64,000 nucleotides of DNA from JAUHXS01 sp965213575 (GCA_965213575.1 CBDBZN010000003.1:1-64000), one strand, 5' to 3'. Positions 18,887-29,046 are shown, counted from the stretch's first letter. A program made the numbers and translations. The notes: generated by a model from the letters alone, not told the origin.

Positions 18887-19285
18887 ATGAAACACTTTTA
18901 CAAAGAAGGAGATACAAAACAATATTCTATAATTGTATCAGAAAAAGATACGGCACGATTTCCTTCCGGCGAAGTTCATCCGGTGTATTCAACCTTTGCG
19001 TTAGCACGAGATGCCGAATGGTGTGGCCGCCAGTTTGTATTAGATATGAAAGAGGAGGATGAAGAGGGGATCGGTACTAAATTAAGTATTGACCATATTT
19101 CGCCGGCATCAATAGAGCAAAAAGTTGTATTTACATCTACCATCACTGAGGTTAGAAAAAATACTATTAAGTGTAGTTATTTAGCAAAAGTGAAAGATAA
19201 GATCATTGCTAAAGGTATGCAGGAACAAAAGGTATTGAAAAAAGAAAAAATTAGAGAACTATTTTCATCTTTATCAGGCAATTAA
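18887..19285 (+). CDS. Hotdog-fold thioesterase, FlK-like
   Basis: A protein of 132 residues resembling the single-domain hotdog thioesterases related to fluoroacetyl-CoA thioesterase FlK. Visible pattern: a beta strand start (KQYSIIVSEKDTARF), HPVYSTFALARDAEW, which supplies the helix-start residues, and LSIDHISPASIEQKVVFTSTI, typical of the family. The likely reaction is hydrolysis of an acyl-CoA, substrate unknown. It is followed 23 nt later by smpB, so the two may be co-transcribed. Confidence 0.75.
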   Translation: MKHFYKEGDTKQYSIIVSEKDTARFPSGEVHPVYSTFALARDAEWCGRQFVLDMKEEDEEGIGTKLSIDHISPASIEQKVVFTSTITEVRKNTIKCSYLAKVKDKIIAKGMQEQKVLKKEKIRELFSSLSGN

Positions 19286-19308
19286 AAACATAAAAGAAGC
19301 AGCAGGGT

Positions 19309-19767
19309 ATGAGTGATCAAAAAGTAAATATTAAGAACAGAAAAGCTTCGTTTAATTATCATTTTCTTGAAAAATTTATTGCAGGTATAATGCTTACCGG
19401 CACAGAGATAAAATCGATCAGGGCAGGCAAAGCAAATATTAATGAAGCATATTGTTTCCTTACCAGAAAAGGAGAACTTTTTATTAAAAATATGCACATC
19501 ACCGAGTATGATAAGGGCACTCATTATAATCATGATCCTATTCGGCAACGAAAATTGTTGCTTACTAAAAGAGAAATTGATAAAATCGAAAGCAAAATTA
19601 CCGGCCCGGGGGTTACTATAGTGCCTACTAAACTCTTCATTTCTGAAAGAGGATTGGCAAAGCTGGAAATTGCCGTAGCTACCGGAAAAAAGCAGCATGA
19701 TAAACGAGAGTCCCTCAAAGAAAAAGATGCTAAGCGTGATATGGACCGGATGAAAAAGCGCTATTAA
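19309..19767 (+). CDS. smpB: SsrA-binding protein SmpB
   Basis: A 152-residue tmRNA-binding protein of trans-translation. NRKASFNYHFLEKFIAGIML, TEIKSIRAGKANI and LFIKNMHITEY are the conserved core of the SmpB OB fold, and the basic tail KRDMDRMKKRY inserts into the ribosome decoding centre. Length and order match the family. tmRNA itself was not found in this window. Confidence 0.96.
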   Translation: MSDQKVNIKNRKASFNYHFLEKFIAGIMLTGTEIKSIRAGKANINEAYCFLTRKGELFIKNMHITEYDKGTHYNHDPIRQRKLLLTKREIDKIESKITGPGVTIVPTKLFISERGLAKLEIAVATGKKQHDKRESLKEKDAKRDMDRMKKRY

Positions 19768-19889
19768 CTGAGCTATCAATTCAACCTGAACATATTTCTC
19801 CCACTATCGTAATCGTTAAACTTGTTTTACAATATAATATTCTAAGTCATTAAAATTGTTAACATCTTGTTACTATCATTTTAAGTTAG

Positions 19890-19922
19890 TTGAGAAATAT
19901 CTTCACTTGATCCTTAACTTTG
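19890..19922 (+). promoter_or_regulatory. Bacteroidota-type promoter of fsa
   Basis: TAACTTTG at 19915-19922 fits the TAnnTTTG -7 consensus of Bacteroidota sigma-A, with TTG at 19890-19892 as a -33 element (spacer 22 nt). It lies 21 nt upstream of the fsa ATG. Confidence 0.6.
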
Positions 19923-19943
19923 AATTAAAATAAAATTTATACG

Positions 19944-20600
19944 ATGAAATTTTTTATAGATACAGCGAATATTGAGCAAATAAAAGAAGCGAAGGACATG
20001 GGCATTCTTGATGGTGTGACTACAAATCCGTCTTTAATGGCTAAGGAAGGCATCACCGGAGAACAAAATATCTTAGATCATTATGTTAAAATTTGTGAAT
20101 TAGTAAAAGCTGATGTAAGTGCTGAAGTTGTATCTACCGATTATAGAGGAATTATTGAAGAAGGGCATCAGCTAGCTGCACTACATCCAAATATAGTTGT
20201 AAAAGTACCTATGATCAAAGATGGTATCAAAGCAATAAAAGATCTAAGCAGTCAAAATATTAAGACTAATTGCACTTTAGTATTTTCAGCAGGGCAAGCT
20301 TTACTGGCAGCTAAAGCAGGAGCTACTTATCTATCGCCTTTTATCGGGCGTTTAGACGACACATCTTGGGATGGTATTAATTTGATTCAGCAAATCAGTC
20401 ATATTTATTCGGTGTATAATTATCCCACTCAGGTATTAGCTGCTTCTATCAGAAATCCACTTCATATTGTCCGATGTGCAGAAGTAGGTGCAGATGTAGT
20501 AACTTGTCCGCTTGATTCCATAAAAGGATTGCTAAATCATCCTTTAACGGATATTGGCCTAGAAAAATTCTTGGCTGATTATAGAAAAGGGAATGAATAG
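19944..20600 (+). CDS. fsa: Fructose-6-phosphate aldolase / short transaldolase (TalC family)
   Basis: A 218-residue class I aldolase of the short transaldolase family. MKFFIDTANIEQIKEA, GVTTNPSLM (25-33) and the Schiff-base lysine region NIVVKVPM (residues 83-90, K87) are all present, as is NCTLVFSAGQALLAAKAGA. It acts in the non-oxidative pentose phosphate pathway or in reversible cleavage of fructose 6-phosphate; sequence alone does not separate the two activities. A good -7 box lies just upstream. Confidence 0.92.
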   Translation: MKFFIDTANIEQIKEAKDMGILDGVTTNPSLMAKEGITGEQNILDHYVKICELVKADVSAEVVSTDYRGIIEEGHQLAALHPNIVVKVPMIKDGIKAIKDLSSQNIKTNCTLVFSAGQALLAAKAGATYLSPFIGRLDDTSWDGINLIQQISHIYSVYNYPTQVLAASIRNPLHIVRCAEVGADVVTCPLDSIKGLLNHPLTDIGLEKFLADYRKGNE

Positions 20601-20705
20601 AAGAAGAGTTTACGATTTTTGATTTACAAATTACAATTCATAAAGTCTTTATCAGCAGATAGTAGACTATGCTAAAACCGAGATTCTCGTACTGCAGAAT
20701 TAATC

Positions 20706-21062
20706 AGGCACATTCGCAAGTAATAAAAATGAATGATACCAAGGTGTTCAATGAAATTTATAGGTGTAAATCACCCAGATTTTAACCAAAAAAGCCTAAT
20801 ATCGGGGTTATTTTTGCAATGATTTTTTGTTACTTTTCTTTTTTTCAAGAAAAGTAACAAAAAAAAATTCAAGGCTGATTTTTCTCGCAAACAATCTCAG
20901 AAATGCTACCCAAAACAGCAGAAACTCGCCACCTATTGGTGGCTTCATACATCTGATGTTTCTCTCCCTCTCAATTTCGAGATTGTAGTAGCTTGAAAAA
21001 AAGACCATTCCCTAAACTCAGGAATTTCTGATTTTAAAACTGCTCTACTTGCGAATGTGCCT
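20706..21062. mobile_element. 357-bp non-coding element with 17-bp perfect terminal inverted repeats
   Basis: AGGCACATTCGCAAGTA at 20706-20722 is the exact reverse complement of 21046-21062. Inside lies a strong hairpin: TTTTTTGTTACTTTTCTT (20823-20840) pairs with AAGAAAAGTAACAAAAAA (20847-20864). A 66-codon frame on the minus strand (20808-21008) crosses the hairpin and has no recognisable product. No transposase is encoded, so if mobile it would be a MITE-like non-autonomous element. I could not find a convincing target-site duplication. Confidence 0.55.
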
Positions 21063-21129
21063 ATTTAGTGATCCCTTAGGCCTAATAAGTGGAAGAAAGA
21101 TAAATCCTGTTAATGAAAACACTATTAAT

Positions 21130-24100
21130 CTACTTTTCCTTCTCTAAATCAGCCACAGCAGGAGCTGCGATAAATATAGAAGAATAAGTTCCGGCTAGTA
21201 TACCTACTAACAGCGCAAATGAGAATCCTCTAATAACTTCTCCGCCAAAAATAAATAAGACGAGTACCACTAATAATGTGGTAACGGAGGTTATCATGGT
21301 TCTACTAAGAGTGCTATTAATGGCCATGTTAAATACCTTTTTCTTTTCTGTAGTTGGATGGAGGGCAAGGTATTCTCTGATACGGTCAAATACAACTACT
21401 GTATCATTAATAGAGTAACCAATAACGGTTAAAATGGCCGCAATAAATGCCTGATCTATTTCTAAGGAGAATGGTAGTATTCCGCTCAAGAGAGAAAATA
21501 ACCCCAATACGATCATTACATCATGAAATAATGCTAACACCGCCCCAAGGCCAAATTGCCATTTTTTGAATCGAATCAATAGATATATAAATATGCCTAT
21601 GAGTGCAAATATAGTTGCCCAAACTGCTCCTTTTTTAATATCATCAGCAATAGTAGGGCCTACTTTTTGTGAGCTCATTTTATAATCGCTTAAAAATATA
21701 TTGAATGAAGTTTGCTCCGGTAAAAATATATTCAGGCCATCATATAATTTACGTTCAATAATGCTGTCTGTTTCTACGGATTTATCATCAATCATGTAAG
21801 CCGTATTGATCTTTACTTGGTTAGAAGCACCAAAGGTTTTAACGATTGGATATTCATTAAATTCATCAAACAAGCTTTCTCTTACTGTCGCCGTGTTAAC
21901 CGGTTCATCAAAACGAACTACATACGTACGTCCACCTTTGAAGTCTACACCTAATTCAAATCCTTTTGATATAATAGAAGCAAGGCCTGCAAGAATTAAA
22001 ATAGATGAAACAACATAAGCGATTTTTCTTTTTGAAAGAAAAGCTATGTTTAGATTTCTAAAAGCTTTTTTAGTTGCGCCATTTGCAAAAGAAATTACTT
22101 TATCTTTCGAAATATAGATATCTATAATTAATCTGGTTATTAATATCGCTGTAAATAAAGAAGATAAAATACCTATGATCAATACCGTTGCAAATCCTAA
22201 GATTGGGCCGCTTCCGAAAAATGCTAAAATGATACCCGTTAATAAAGTAGTTAGATTTGCATCAATAATAGAAGTGTAGGAGTTTTTATATCCGTCGATA
22301 ATAGCTAATCGAAGCCCTTTGCCCCGCAGCAGTTCCTCTTTAATCCGTTCAAAAATAAGTACATTGGCATCTACAGACATACCGATGGTCAATACGATAC
22401 CGGCAATACCGGGTAAGGTTAACGTCGCACCAAGGGAAGACAATATCCCGATGATAAAAAACAGGTTAAAGATCAAGGCTATATTGGCTACGATACCTCC
22501 ACCACTATAATAAATGATCATAAACACTAATACTAAGGCCAAGCCACCTACTAAAGACTTAAGGCCTGCATCGATAGATTCTGATCCTAAAGAAGGCCCT
22601 ACAATCTCTTCTTCTACAATTCTGGCAGGCGCGGGCAGCTTTCCTGCTTTCAATATATTTGCTAAATCTTTTGCTTCAGCTATTTCAAAACTTCCGGAAA
22701 TGGAAGAACGCCCACCGCTGATCTCTCCGTTTACACGTGGTGCAGAATAAACCACATTATCTAAAACAATGGCAATACATTTATTATCTTTTTCATTATC
22801 AGGAGCGCCTGCAGCTTCATTGGTCATTCGCTTCCAAATTCTGGCTCCTTCAGTATTCATAGACATAGAAACCTCTACTTGTCCGTCAGGTGCAAAATCC
22901 TGCTTAGCATCATTGATCACATCTCCGCCTAAAGGAGCTCGTGTATCGCTTGTTCTGGTTTTGATAGCGTAAAGTTGATATACATCACTTTCATCAGCAT
23001 ACGGTTTAGCACCCCACAATAATTTCAGATTTCTAGGAAAACTGGAACGAACAATATCCATATTAAGATATTCATTCACTTTTTTAATATCTTTTGCTCT
23101 AGCATATCCCACTACTGCTCCGGGTTGCAAAACAAAACCTTGTTCTGTATTATTTCCGGCAGGGTAGAGCACCGCAAACAAAGGATTGTCTTCTGCAGAG
23201 GTTTCAGATAAAGAAGCATCTTCGATATCTGCCGTATCTCCTTCTACATTTAATAGGTCTGTCAACTCATTTTCAGAAACAGAATCACCTATTTCTGAAA
23301 TAACTAATTCATCATTTTTTGTATCCTCATCTCCTAGTAGATCATTTAAAGGGTCTGTAGTTTTTTCGTCGTTTTCTGATTCAGAAATAGCAGTATTAGT
23401 ATCTCCTTTAAGTAATTTATTTTGCTCTGCTAGCTTCTTATTCGCATCATTAAGATAGCTTAGCATTTCGTTGTTGTTTTCGTACGTTTCCCAAAATTCC
23501 AACTTTGCTGTTGCTTGAAGTAATTTTCGCACGCGTTCCGGGTCTTTCACGCCAGGTAATTCCACAGAAATTCTACCATTCGATTTTTGTAAGGCGATAT
23601 TTGGTTGGGTAACACCAAATTTATCTATCCTGGTCCGAAGTATGTTGTATGTCCTTTCTACTGCATCATCAGCTTCTTCTTTGATAACATCTAATACTTC
23701 TGCGTTACTGGAATTAAAATTGATCTTCTCCTTATTTTCTAAAGAAGAGAATATAGAAGATAATTGAAAATCAGGATCAATCTCATTAATGGCATTGCCA
23801 AATAGGGTGATATAATTTTCTTGGCTGTTTTCTTGCCTTTTGTTAGCTAGTTCTATAGCTCGTAGAAAAGTAGGATTTTTGCTGTCATTAGCCATTTTTT
23901 TAACCAACTCTTCTAAAGAGATCTGCAAGGTAACGCTCATGCCACCCTGTAAATCAAGGCCTAAGTTAAGTTGAAGTTCCTTGGTTTCGTTGTAAGTATA
24001 CTCTTTAATTAATAAATCATAAACTACTTCATTACCAATAGAATCTAGATATTCTTGCTCTTTTTTTTGTGCAAATGCATAAAGGGAATCTTGATCTTGA

Positions 24101-24243
24101 AATCTCATTCTTTCTGTAAAAGACTGTGCATATTCTTCTGCATCATTTTCTACTTTAGATGAGATCCAGGTAAACGATAATTGATAAATACATACTAGTA
24201 TCAAGGCTACCGCAAAAAATTTAACTACTCCTTTGGCTTGCAT
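21130..24243 (-). CDS. secDF: Protein translocase subunit SecDF (fused)
   Basis: A 1037-residue fusion of SecD and SecF, which use the proton-motive force to pull proteins through SecYEG. The SecD half has GLDLQGGMSVTL near residue 92-103, a periplasmic domain with GRISVELPGVKDPERV and a six-helix domain ending in SVDANVLIFERIKEELLRG. The SecF half begins near ELGVDFKGGRTYVV and contains YSINDTVVVFDRIRE. Between them the periplasmic domain carries a long acidic low-complexity insert (about residues 275-355, rich in D, E, S, N and T). Fused SecDF is usual in Bacteroidota. Confidence 0.95.
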   Translation of the reverse strand: MQAKGVVKFFAVALILVCIYQLSFTWISSKVENDAEEYAQSFTERMRFQDQDSLYAFAQKKEQEYLDSIGNEVVYDLLIKEYTYNETKELQLNLGLDLQGGMSVTLQISLEELVKKMANDSKNPTFLRAIELANKRQENSQENYITLFGNAINEIDPDFQLSSIFSSLENKEKINFNSSNAEVLDVIKEEADDAVERTYNILRTRIDKFGVTQPNIALQKSNGRISVELPGVKDPERVRKLLQATAKLEFWETYENNNEMLSYLNDANKKLAEQNKLLKGDTNTAISESENDEKTTDPLNDLLGDEDTKNDELVISEIGDSVSENELTDLLNVEGDTADIEDASLSETSAEDNPLFAVLYPAGNNTEQGFVLQPGAVVGYARAKDIKKVNEYLNMDIVRSSFPRNLKLLWGAKPYADESDVYQLYAIKTRTSDTRAPLGGDVINDAKQDFAPDGQVEVSMSMNTEGARIWKRMTNEAAGAPDNEKDNKCIAIVLDNVVYSAPRVNGEISGGRSSISGSFEIAEAKDLANILKAGKLPAPARIVEEEIVGPSLGSESIDAGLKSLVGGLALVLVFMIIYYSGGGIVANIALIFNLFFIIGILSSLGATLTLPGIAGIVLTIGMSVDANVLIFERIKEELLRGKGLRLAIIDGYKNSYTSIIDANLTTLLTGIILAFFGSGPILGFATVLIIGILSSLFTAILITRLIIDIYISKDKVISFANGATKKAFRNLNIAFLSKRKIAYVVSSILILAGLASIISKGFELGVDFKGGRTYVVRFDEPVNTATVRESLFDEFNEYPIVKTFGASNQVKINTAYMIDDKSVETDSIIERKLYDGLNIFLPEQTSFNIFLSDYKMSSQKVGPTIADDIKKGAVWATIFALIGIFIYLLIRFKKWQFGLGAVLALFHDVMIVLGLFSLLSGILPFSLEIDQAFIAAILTVIGYSINDTVVVFDRIREYLALHPTTEKKKVFNMAINSTLSRTMITSVTTLLVVLVLFIFGGEVIRGFSFALLVGILAGTYSSIFIAAPAVADLEKEK

Positions 24244-24283
24244 TTATTTGTGAGGTTTCAGATTTGTGATGTTTTAAAGTGGG

Positions 24284-24313
24284 CAAATATAATAATTAAG
24301 CCCGAATGAACAA
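24284..24313 (-). promoter_or_regulatory. secDF promoter
   Basis: On the minus strand TATATTTG (complement of 24284-24291) matches the TAnnTTTG -7 box, preceded by TTG (complement of 24311-24313) with a 19-nt spacer, the expected Bacteroidota arrangement. It lies about 40 nt upstream of the secDF ATG. Confidence 0.6.
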
Positions 24314-24476
24314 TAAGAATTGCGGTTCGATTTTAAGTATTTTATATTATATATATTTTAAAGAGGCCTTAATAAAGCTTAAACATCAATAACATTTAAG
24401 GCTTAAAAAATTATTAAATATTTTATTTAAAGCTAAAATCTGTATTATATTTTCTAATGATTATATAAATTAAGTT

Positions 24477-25292
24477 TTAATGACTAGTTATTCCCTCTGT
24501 TAAAAACTGATAAAGTTTTTCTTTAAGCTCTTCTAATTTTAAATCCATTATTAATTTTCCTTCCATTGCATAGCTCAAATGGCCTGTTTCTTCCGATACG
24601 ATCAAAGCAAAAGCATCACTTAATTCCGTCATGCCCACAGCTGCACGATGTCTCATACCAACTCTTTTTGGAAGGTCAGGATTTTCAGAAACAGGCAATA
24701 CGCAATTAGCGGCTTTGATCTGTTCATTTGCTATAATGACAGCTCCATCATGCAAAGGGCTCTTTTTATTAAAAATACTTTCTAACATTTTACTCGATAC
24801 CTTTCCGTTAATAGGAATACCGGTATCCGCATAAGATTGCAGCTCCGAAGTTTTTGGAAAAATAATTAACACTCCGGTTTTAGTTTTTGACAAGTGCTCT
24901 ACTGCTATACAAATTTCTTCAATGGTGTGTTCTACATGTCCCGGAGCAGCAAAACGTTTTGATAAAAACTTTTTCCATACATTTTCTTTTTTAAGAATAT
25001 TTCCCCGGCCTATAAATACTAGCGACCTTCTGATCTCAGGTTGAAATACTATTAATAATAATATAACACCTACATCTATAAACCGGCCTAAGATACCCGA
25101 AAGCAAACGCATATCTAAAGCTTTTACTAGCAGAGACATTAGATAAACTAGAATTAAACCTATAAATATATTAAAAGCAAGGCTGCCTTTTAATAATTTG
25201 TATAATTGATATAGTAAAACGCCAACTAAAAAAATATCAAAAGCATCCAGCCAACGAAACTCCAAAAATGCTATTTTGATCAGATATGTCAC
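24477..25292 (-). CDS. cdaA: Diadenylate cyclase CdaA
   Basis: A 271-residue membrane-anchored enzyme making cyclic di-AMP from two ATP. Three N-terminal hydrophobic helices (about 13-80) are followed by the DisA_N catalytic domain with the DGA motif (SPLHDGAVIIAN, near residues 175-186) and the RHR motif (VGMRHRAAVGM, near 210-220). Its start overlaps the folP stop by 4 nt. No CdaR is encoded nearby. The nucleotide commonly controls potassium transporters, and an RCK-domain potassium protein is encoded at 51202-51894. Confidence 0.95.
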   Translation of the reverse strand: MTYLIKIAFLEFRWLDAFDIFLVGVLLYQLYKLLKGSLAFNIFIGLILVYLMSLLVKALDMRLLSGILGRFIDVGVILLLIVFQPEIRRSLVFIGRGNILKKENVWKKFLSKRFAAPGHVEHTIEEICIAVEHLSKTKTGVLIIFPKTSELQSYADTGIPINGKVSSKMLESIFNKKSPLHDGAVIIANEQIKAANCVLPVSENPDLPKRVGMRHRAAVGMTELSDAFALIVSEETGHLSYAMEGKLIMDLKLEELKEKLYQFLTEGITSH

Positions 25293-26123
25293 AGCCGGCT
25301 TACGATTTTAATTGTTTGAGCAGCTTCCTTTACATCGTGTACACGCAGCATTTTAGCACCATTCATCAATGCGACAGTATTAGCGGCTATAGTACCTGTT
25401 AAAGCATTTTGAGCGTTCGTATGGAGCGGTTTATATATCATTCCCTTCCTGGATAATCCCACTAAAATAGGTAAATTAAATATCTTAAAACAATGAAGGT
25501 TTGCTAATAATTGATAATTATGTTCCAGTGTTTTCCCAAATCCAAATCCGGGATCAAGTATAATGTCTTTTATACCTTCTTTATCTAGGATTTCTATTTT
25601 TGAAATAAAATAGTTTGTAATGTCTGTTAATACATCTTTATACTGAGGGTTCACTTGCATATTTTCCGGTGTTCCTTGCATATGCATAAGAACATACGGA
25701 ACAGGATATTGAGCTATTACCGCTATTAATTTTCCATCCATTTCGCCTCCTGATACATCATTAATCATATGTGCGCCAAGATCTAAAGCAGCTTTTGCTA
25801 CATTTGCCCGATAAGTATCTATGGAGAGTAGGGCATTAGGGAAAGATTTTCGAATCGCTGTGATAAAAGGAATAACTCGCGCTTTTTCTTCTTTTTCACT
25901 AACCGGCTTGGCCCCAGGCCTGGTAGATAATCCTCCAATATCAATAATATCAGCTCCATCGCTCAACATTTTTTCGACATGCCTCAAAACATTTGCCTCT
26001 TGTAAGTAATAGCCTCCATCAAAAAAAAGAATCTGGTGTGACATTTAAAATGCCCATTATTTTTGGCTTGGATAAGTCCAGCAAATTACCATTAAAATTT
26101 AAAGTAGTTCTGCCTTCTAACAT
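25289..26123 (-). CDS. folP: Dihydropteroate synthase FolP; +1 frameshift in a T8 run
   Basis: This enzyme condenses p-aminobenzoate with dihydropterin pyrophosphate in folate synthesis. The continuous frame covers only residues after FFDGGYYL, but upstream on the minus strand another frame supplies the missing family N-terminus: from the ATG at 26123 it reads to MGILNVTPDSFF. The frames join if one T is removed from the T8 run (plus-strand A8, 26022-26029), giving about 277 residues. GGLSTRPGA, DIILDPGFGFGKT and LVGLSRKG are the other DHPS motifs. Because folate synthesis is usually essential, an assembly error or transcriptional slippage is more likely than loss. It overlaps cdaA by 4 nt. 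Confidence 0.88.
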
Positions 26124-26230
26124 ATTGTTATATAAGTAAGTAGAAATAGTTGTTGCATTTTTTAAGTGTAAGAGGTTTCAAAAATACATAATAAGTTATT
26201 AACTTAACCTGAAGTGTAGCCACAATTTAA

Positions 26231-26806
26231 ATGCCTGAAACATTCACTAAGCATATGGTAAATATCAAACAGACTGAGCAACAGTATGATCAAATAGTGA
26301 ATAGATGCCGCACCATATTTTTAAAGAAAACAGCAGATTATGGCACTTCTTGGCGAATATTCAGGACCAGTTCTCTCACCGATCAAATATTTATAAAAGC
26401 TCAAAGGATTAGAACTATTGAAGAAACAGGAGAGAATAAAGTTAATGAACCTATTGAAGATGAATATTGCGCAATTGTAAATTATTGTATCATCGCTTTG
26501 ATCCAACTTAAGCTACATAATGATAAGGAAATGTCTATGTCAGTTAAGGAGGTAAGTACTCATTATGATAAAGTTATAATTGATGTTAAAACTCTAATGC
26601 TTAAAAAGAATCATGATTATGGAGAAGCATGGCGTGATATGCGATCTAAATCATTAACTGATATGATCCTATCCAAATTGTTAAGAATCAAGCAAATAGA
26701 AGACAATAAAGGAGAGACTATTATCTCAGAAGGCATTGATGCTAACTATCATGATATTATAAATTATGCCATCTTTGCACTGATAAAACTAGAAGAATGC
26801 AAATAG
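26231..26806 (+). CDS. DUF1599 protein with two tandem repeats
   Basis: A 191-residue protein made of two homologous halves of about 90 residues. The first contains KKTADYGTSWRIFRTSSLTDQIFIKAQRI, the second KKNHDYGEAWRDMRSKSLTDMILSKLLRI, and each is followed by an E/D-x2-DYHxIxNYxxxALI-like helix. DUF1599 is associated with nucleotide-modification proteins and lies beside folP in many Bacteroidota. Its reaction is not known to me. It overlaps the next gene by 10 nt and is divergent from folP. Confidence 0.85.
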   Translation: MPETFTKHMVNIKQTEQQYDQIVNRCRTIFLKKTADYGTSWRIFRTSSLTDQIFIKAQRIRTIEETGENKVNEPIEDEYCAIVNYCIIALIQLKLHNDKEMSMSVKEVSTHYDKVIIDVKTLMLKKNHDYGEAWRDMRSKSLTDMILSKLLRIKQIEDNKGETIISEGIDANYHDIINYAIFALIKLEECK

Positions 26807-27909
26807 TAGTAAATATCGCCCGCTGGTTAGTCGGATTGCTTTTTATATTTTCAGGAAGTATAAAAGCCAATGATCCAATAGGGTTTTCATATAAATTGGA
26901 AGAATATTTTGTGTTATTTGGAATGGAATGGTTGGCATCTCTTGCTTTAATACTCGCCATGTTTATTTGTGTATTGGAAATTATTTTAGGACTATCTTTA
27001 ATTCTAGGTGTTAAAAGTAAAGAAGTATCCTGGTTATTGCTCCTAATGATTCTATTTTTTACCTGGTTAACAGGTTATAGTGCCGTTACCGGGAGGGTCA
27101 CGGATTGTGGATGTTTTGGTGATGCCATTCCGTTAACTCCGTGGGAGTCTTTTTATAAAGATTTGATTTTATTGGTACTTATACTAATTATTTTCTTTTA
27201 CAGAAAAACAATTCAACCCTTGATCAAAGCATCTTTAGCTTATAAAATTACGGGAATTTGTACAATTATAGTGATTGCTTTTATGCTTTGGTGTTATTAT
27301 CACTTGCCGGTGATAGATTTTAGAGCATACAAAACCGGCACAAATATTATGGAAGCTATGAATGACGGTATCGAGGCTGATATAGAATTGACATTTATCT
27401 ATAAAAATAAAAATACTGGAGAACAGAAGGAGTTTAAAGCTGCTAATTTGCCGCAAGGTGACGAGTGGACGTACGTAGATAGAAAGGAGAATGTTATTAA
27501 AGAAGGGAAAATAGCTTCTATTCATGATTTTGAAATAAGAGATGACGAAGGAGAGGAGTATACAGAAGATTTGATCTCTGCTCCGGGCTATACATTTATG
27601 GTAGTAGCTTATGATATTTCTAAAACAGATGTAGAAGGATTTAAAGATATAGTACAATTATCTAAAGCTGTTCAAGCCAAAAATCAAAATATATTTGCGG
27701 TCACTGCCAGTGTGTATCAAGAAGTAGAAAGTTTAAGGCATGATATCAATGCTGCATTTCCGTTTTATTATGTAGACGCAACCGCTTTAAAAACGATTAT
27801 TCGCTCTAATCCAGGATTAGTGATCATTAAAGACGGTGTAATTACAACAAAGTTTCATGCTAATGATATTCCAAGTTATCAAGAGTTGGAAGATATTTAT
27901 ATGAAGTAA
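26797..27909 (+). CDS. BT_3928-type DoxX/MauE membrane protein
   Basis: A protein of 370 residues. Four or five N-terminal transmembrane helices (to about residue 165) form a DoxX/MauE-like domain, with FSGSIKANDPIGFSYKLEEY after helix 1 and the paired-cysteine loop GRVTDCGCFGDAIPLTPW near 100-117. The second part (about 175-370) is soluble and periplasmic, with a thioredoxin-like pattern late in the sequence but no CxxC. The family is thought to take part in envelope redox or in delivering electrons to periplasmic partners. It overlaps the DUF1599 gene by 10 nt. Confidence 0.82.
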   Translation: MQIVVNIARWLVGLLFIFSGSIKANDPIGFSYKLEEYFVLFGMEWLASLALILAMFICVLEIILGLSLILGVKSKEVSWLLLLMILFFTWLTGYSAVTGRVTDCGCFGDAIPLTPWESFYKDLILLVLILIIFFYRKTIQPLIKASLAYKITGICTIIVIAFMLWCYYHLPVIDFRAYKTGTNIMEAMNDGIEADIELTFIYKNKNTGEQKEFKAANLPQGDEWTYVDRKENVIKEGKIASIHDFEIRDDEGEEYTEDLISAPGYTFMVVAYDISKTDVEGFKDIVQLSKAVQAKNQNIFAVTASVYQEVESLRHDINAAFPFYYVDATALKTIIRSNPGLVIIKDGVITTKFHANDIPSYQELEDIYMK

Positions 27910-27980
27910 TTAATTGAGGTGTATAATATAAAAATTTATATGATCTCGATTATTTAGTAATACACGTAAGAAATAAGGAA

Positions 27981-29043
27981 GTGCTGAATTTTATAATCAG
28001 AAAAGTAGTTTACGGAATTTTAGTGCTGGCAGGAATAGTCATCATAGTTTTTACATTATTTAACGTTTTACCCGGAGACCCGGCACGCTTAACCTTAGGA
28101 CAACGTGCAGACGTTGCATCTATTGAAGCGATTAATAAAGAATTAGGATTAGATAAACCTATCAGCACTCAGTTCTTAATGTATATCAATGACTTATCAC
28201 CTATATCAGTCCACGAAGACACTGAGAAAAATCAAGTTAAATATGAATATATACCCATAACAAGCTTAGGTGAAAAAATAATTGCATTAAAAACACCATA
28301 TTTACGCCGCTCTTACCAAACCCGTAGGCGAGTATCCGAAATACTAATTGAAGCCTTGCCCGGTACATTTATATTAGCTGTTTCGGCAATTATCTTTTCC
28401 AGTTTATTAGGCATTTTACTAGGCGTGATAACTGCTATCAGGCAAAATACTTTTACAGATAATGTGATAAGTATATTATCCATAGTTGGTACTTCTGTTC
28501 CTTCATTCTTCTCTGCTATTCTATTATCGTATTTTTTTGGATATGTATTGAGTGATATTACCGGATTAAACATGACCGGCAGCTTGTACGAAATAGATGC
28601 TTTTGAAGGTAGAATACTAGCTCCTAAAAATTTAATATTACCGATGATCAGTTTAGGCGTCCGCCCATTAGCTATAATTGTACAACTTACTAGAAGCTCC
28701 ATGTTAGATGTGTTGTCACAAGATTTTATTCGTACTGCTGTGGCAAAAAGGCGTAAATCGTAAATATGTTATATATAAACACGCATTACGAAATGCTTTG
28801 AATCCGGTTATAACAGCTATATCCGGATTATTTGCGTCTATGATGGCAGGTGCCTTTTTTGTAGAATATATTTTTAATTGGAAAGGAATTGGTAAAGCAG
28901 CGGTAGATGCACTCCAAAAATCTGATTTTCCGGTAGTAATGGGAACAGTTTTATTTACAGCTGCTATTTTTGTTTTTATAAATATTTTAATAGACTTTCT
29001 ATATACTGTATTAGATCCAAGAGTGTCAGTCAATAATACTTAA
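27981..29043 (+). CDS. ABC transporter permease, DppB family; +1 frameshift
   Basis: An inner-membrane permease of the dipeptide/oligopeptide/nickel ABC importer type. It starts with GTG at 27981; the N-terminus has TLFNVLPGDPARLTLGQRA, characteristic of DppB, and four membrane helices are visible. The frame breaks after DFIRTAVAK; the next frame continues with GVNRKYVIYKHALRNALNPV, the EAA-loop motif that contacts the ATPase. Removing one A from the A5 run at 28745-28749 joins them into 353 residues, the family length. No cognate binding protein or ATPase gene is adjacent. It ends 3 nt before aroK. Confidence 0.88.
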
Positions 29044-29046
29044 GCA

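Noticed and set aside
20808..21008. 66-codon minus-strand frame inside the inverted-repeat element
   Set aside because: It crosses the polyT/polyA hairpin, has skewed composition and no recognisable domain.
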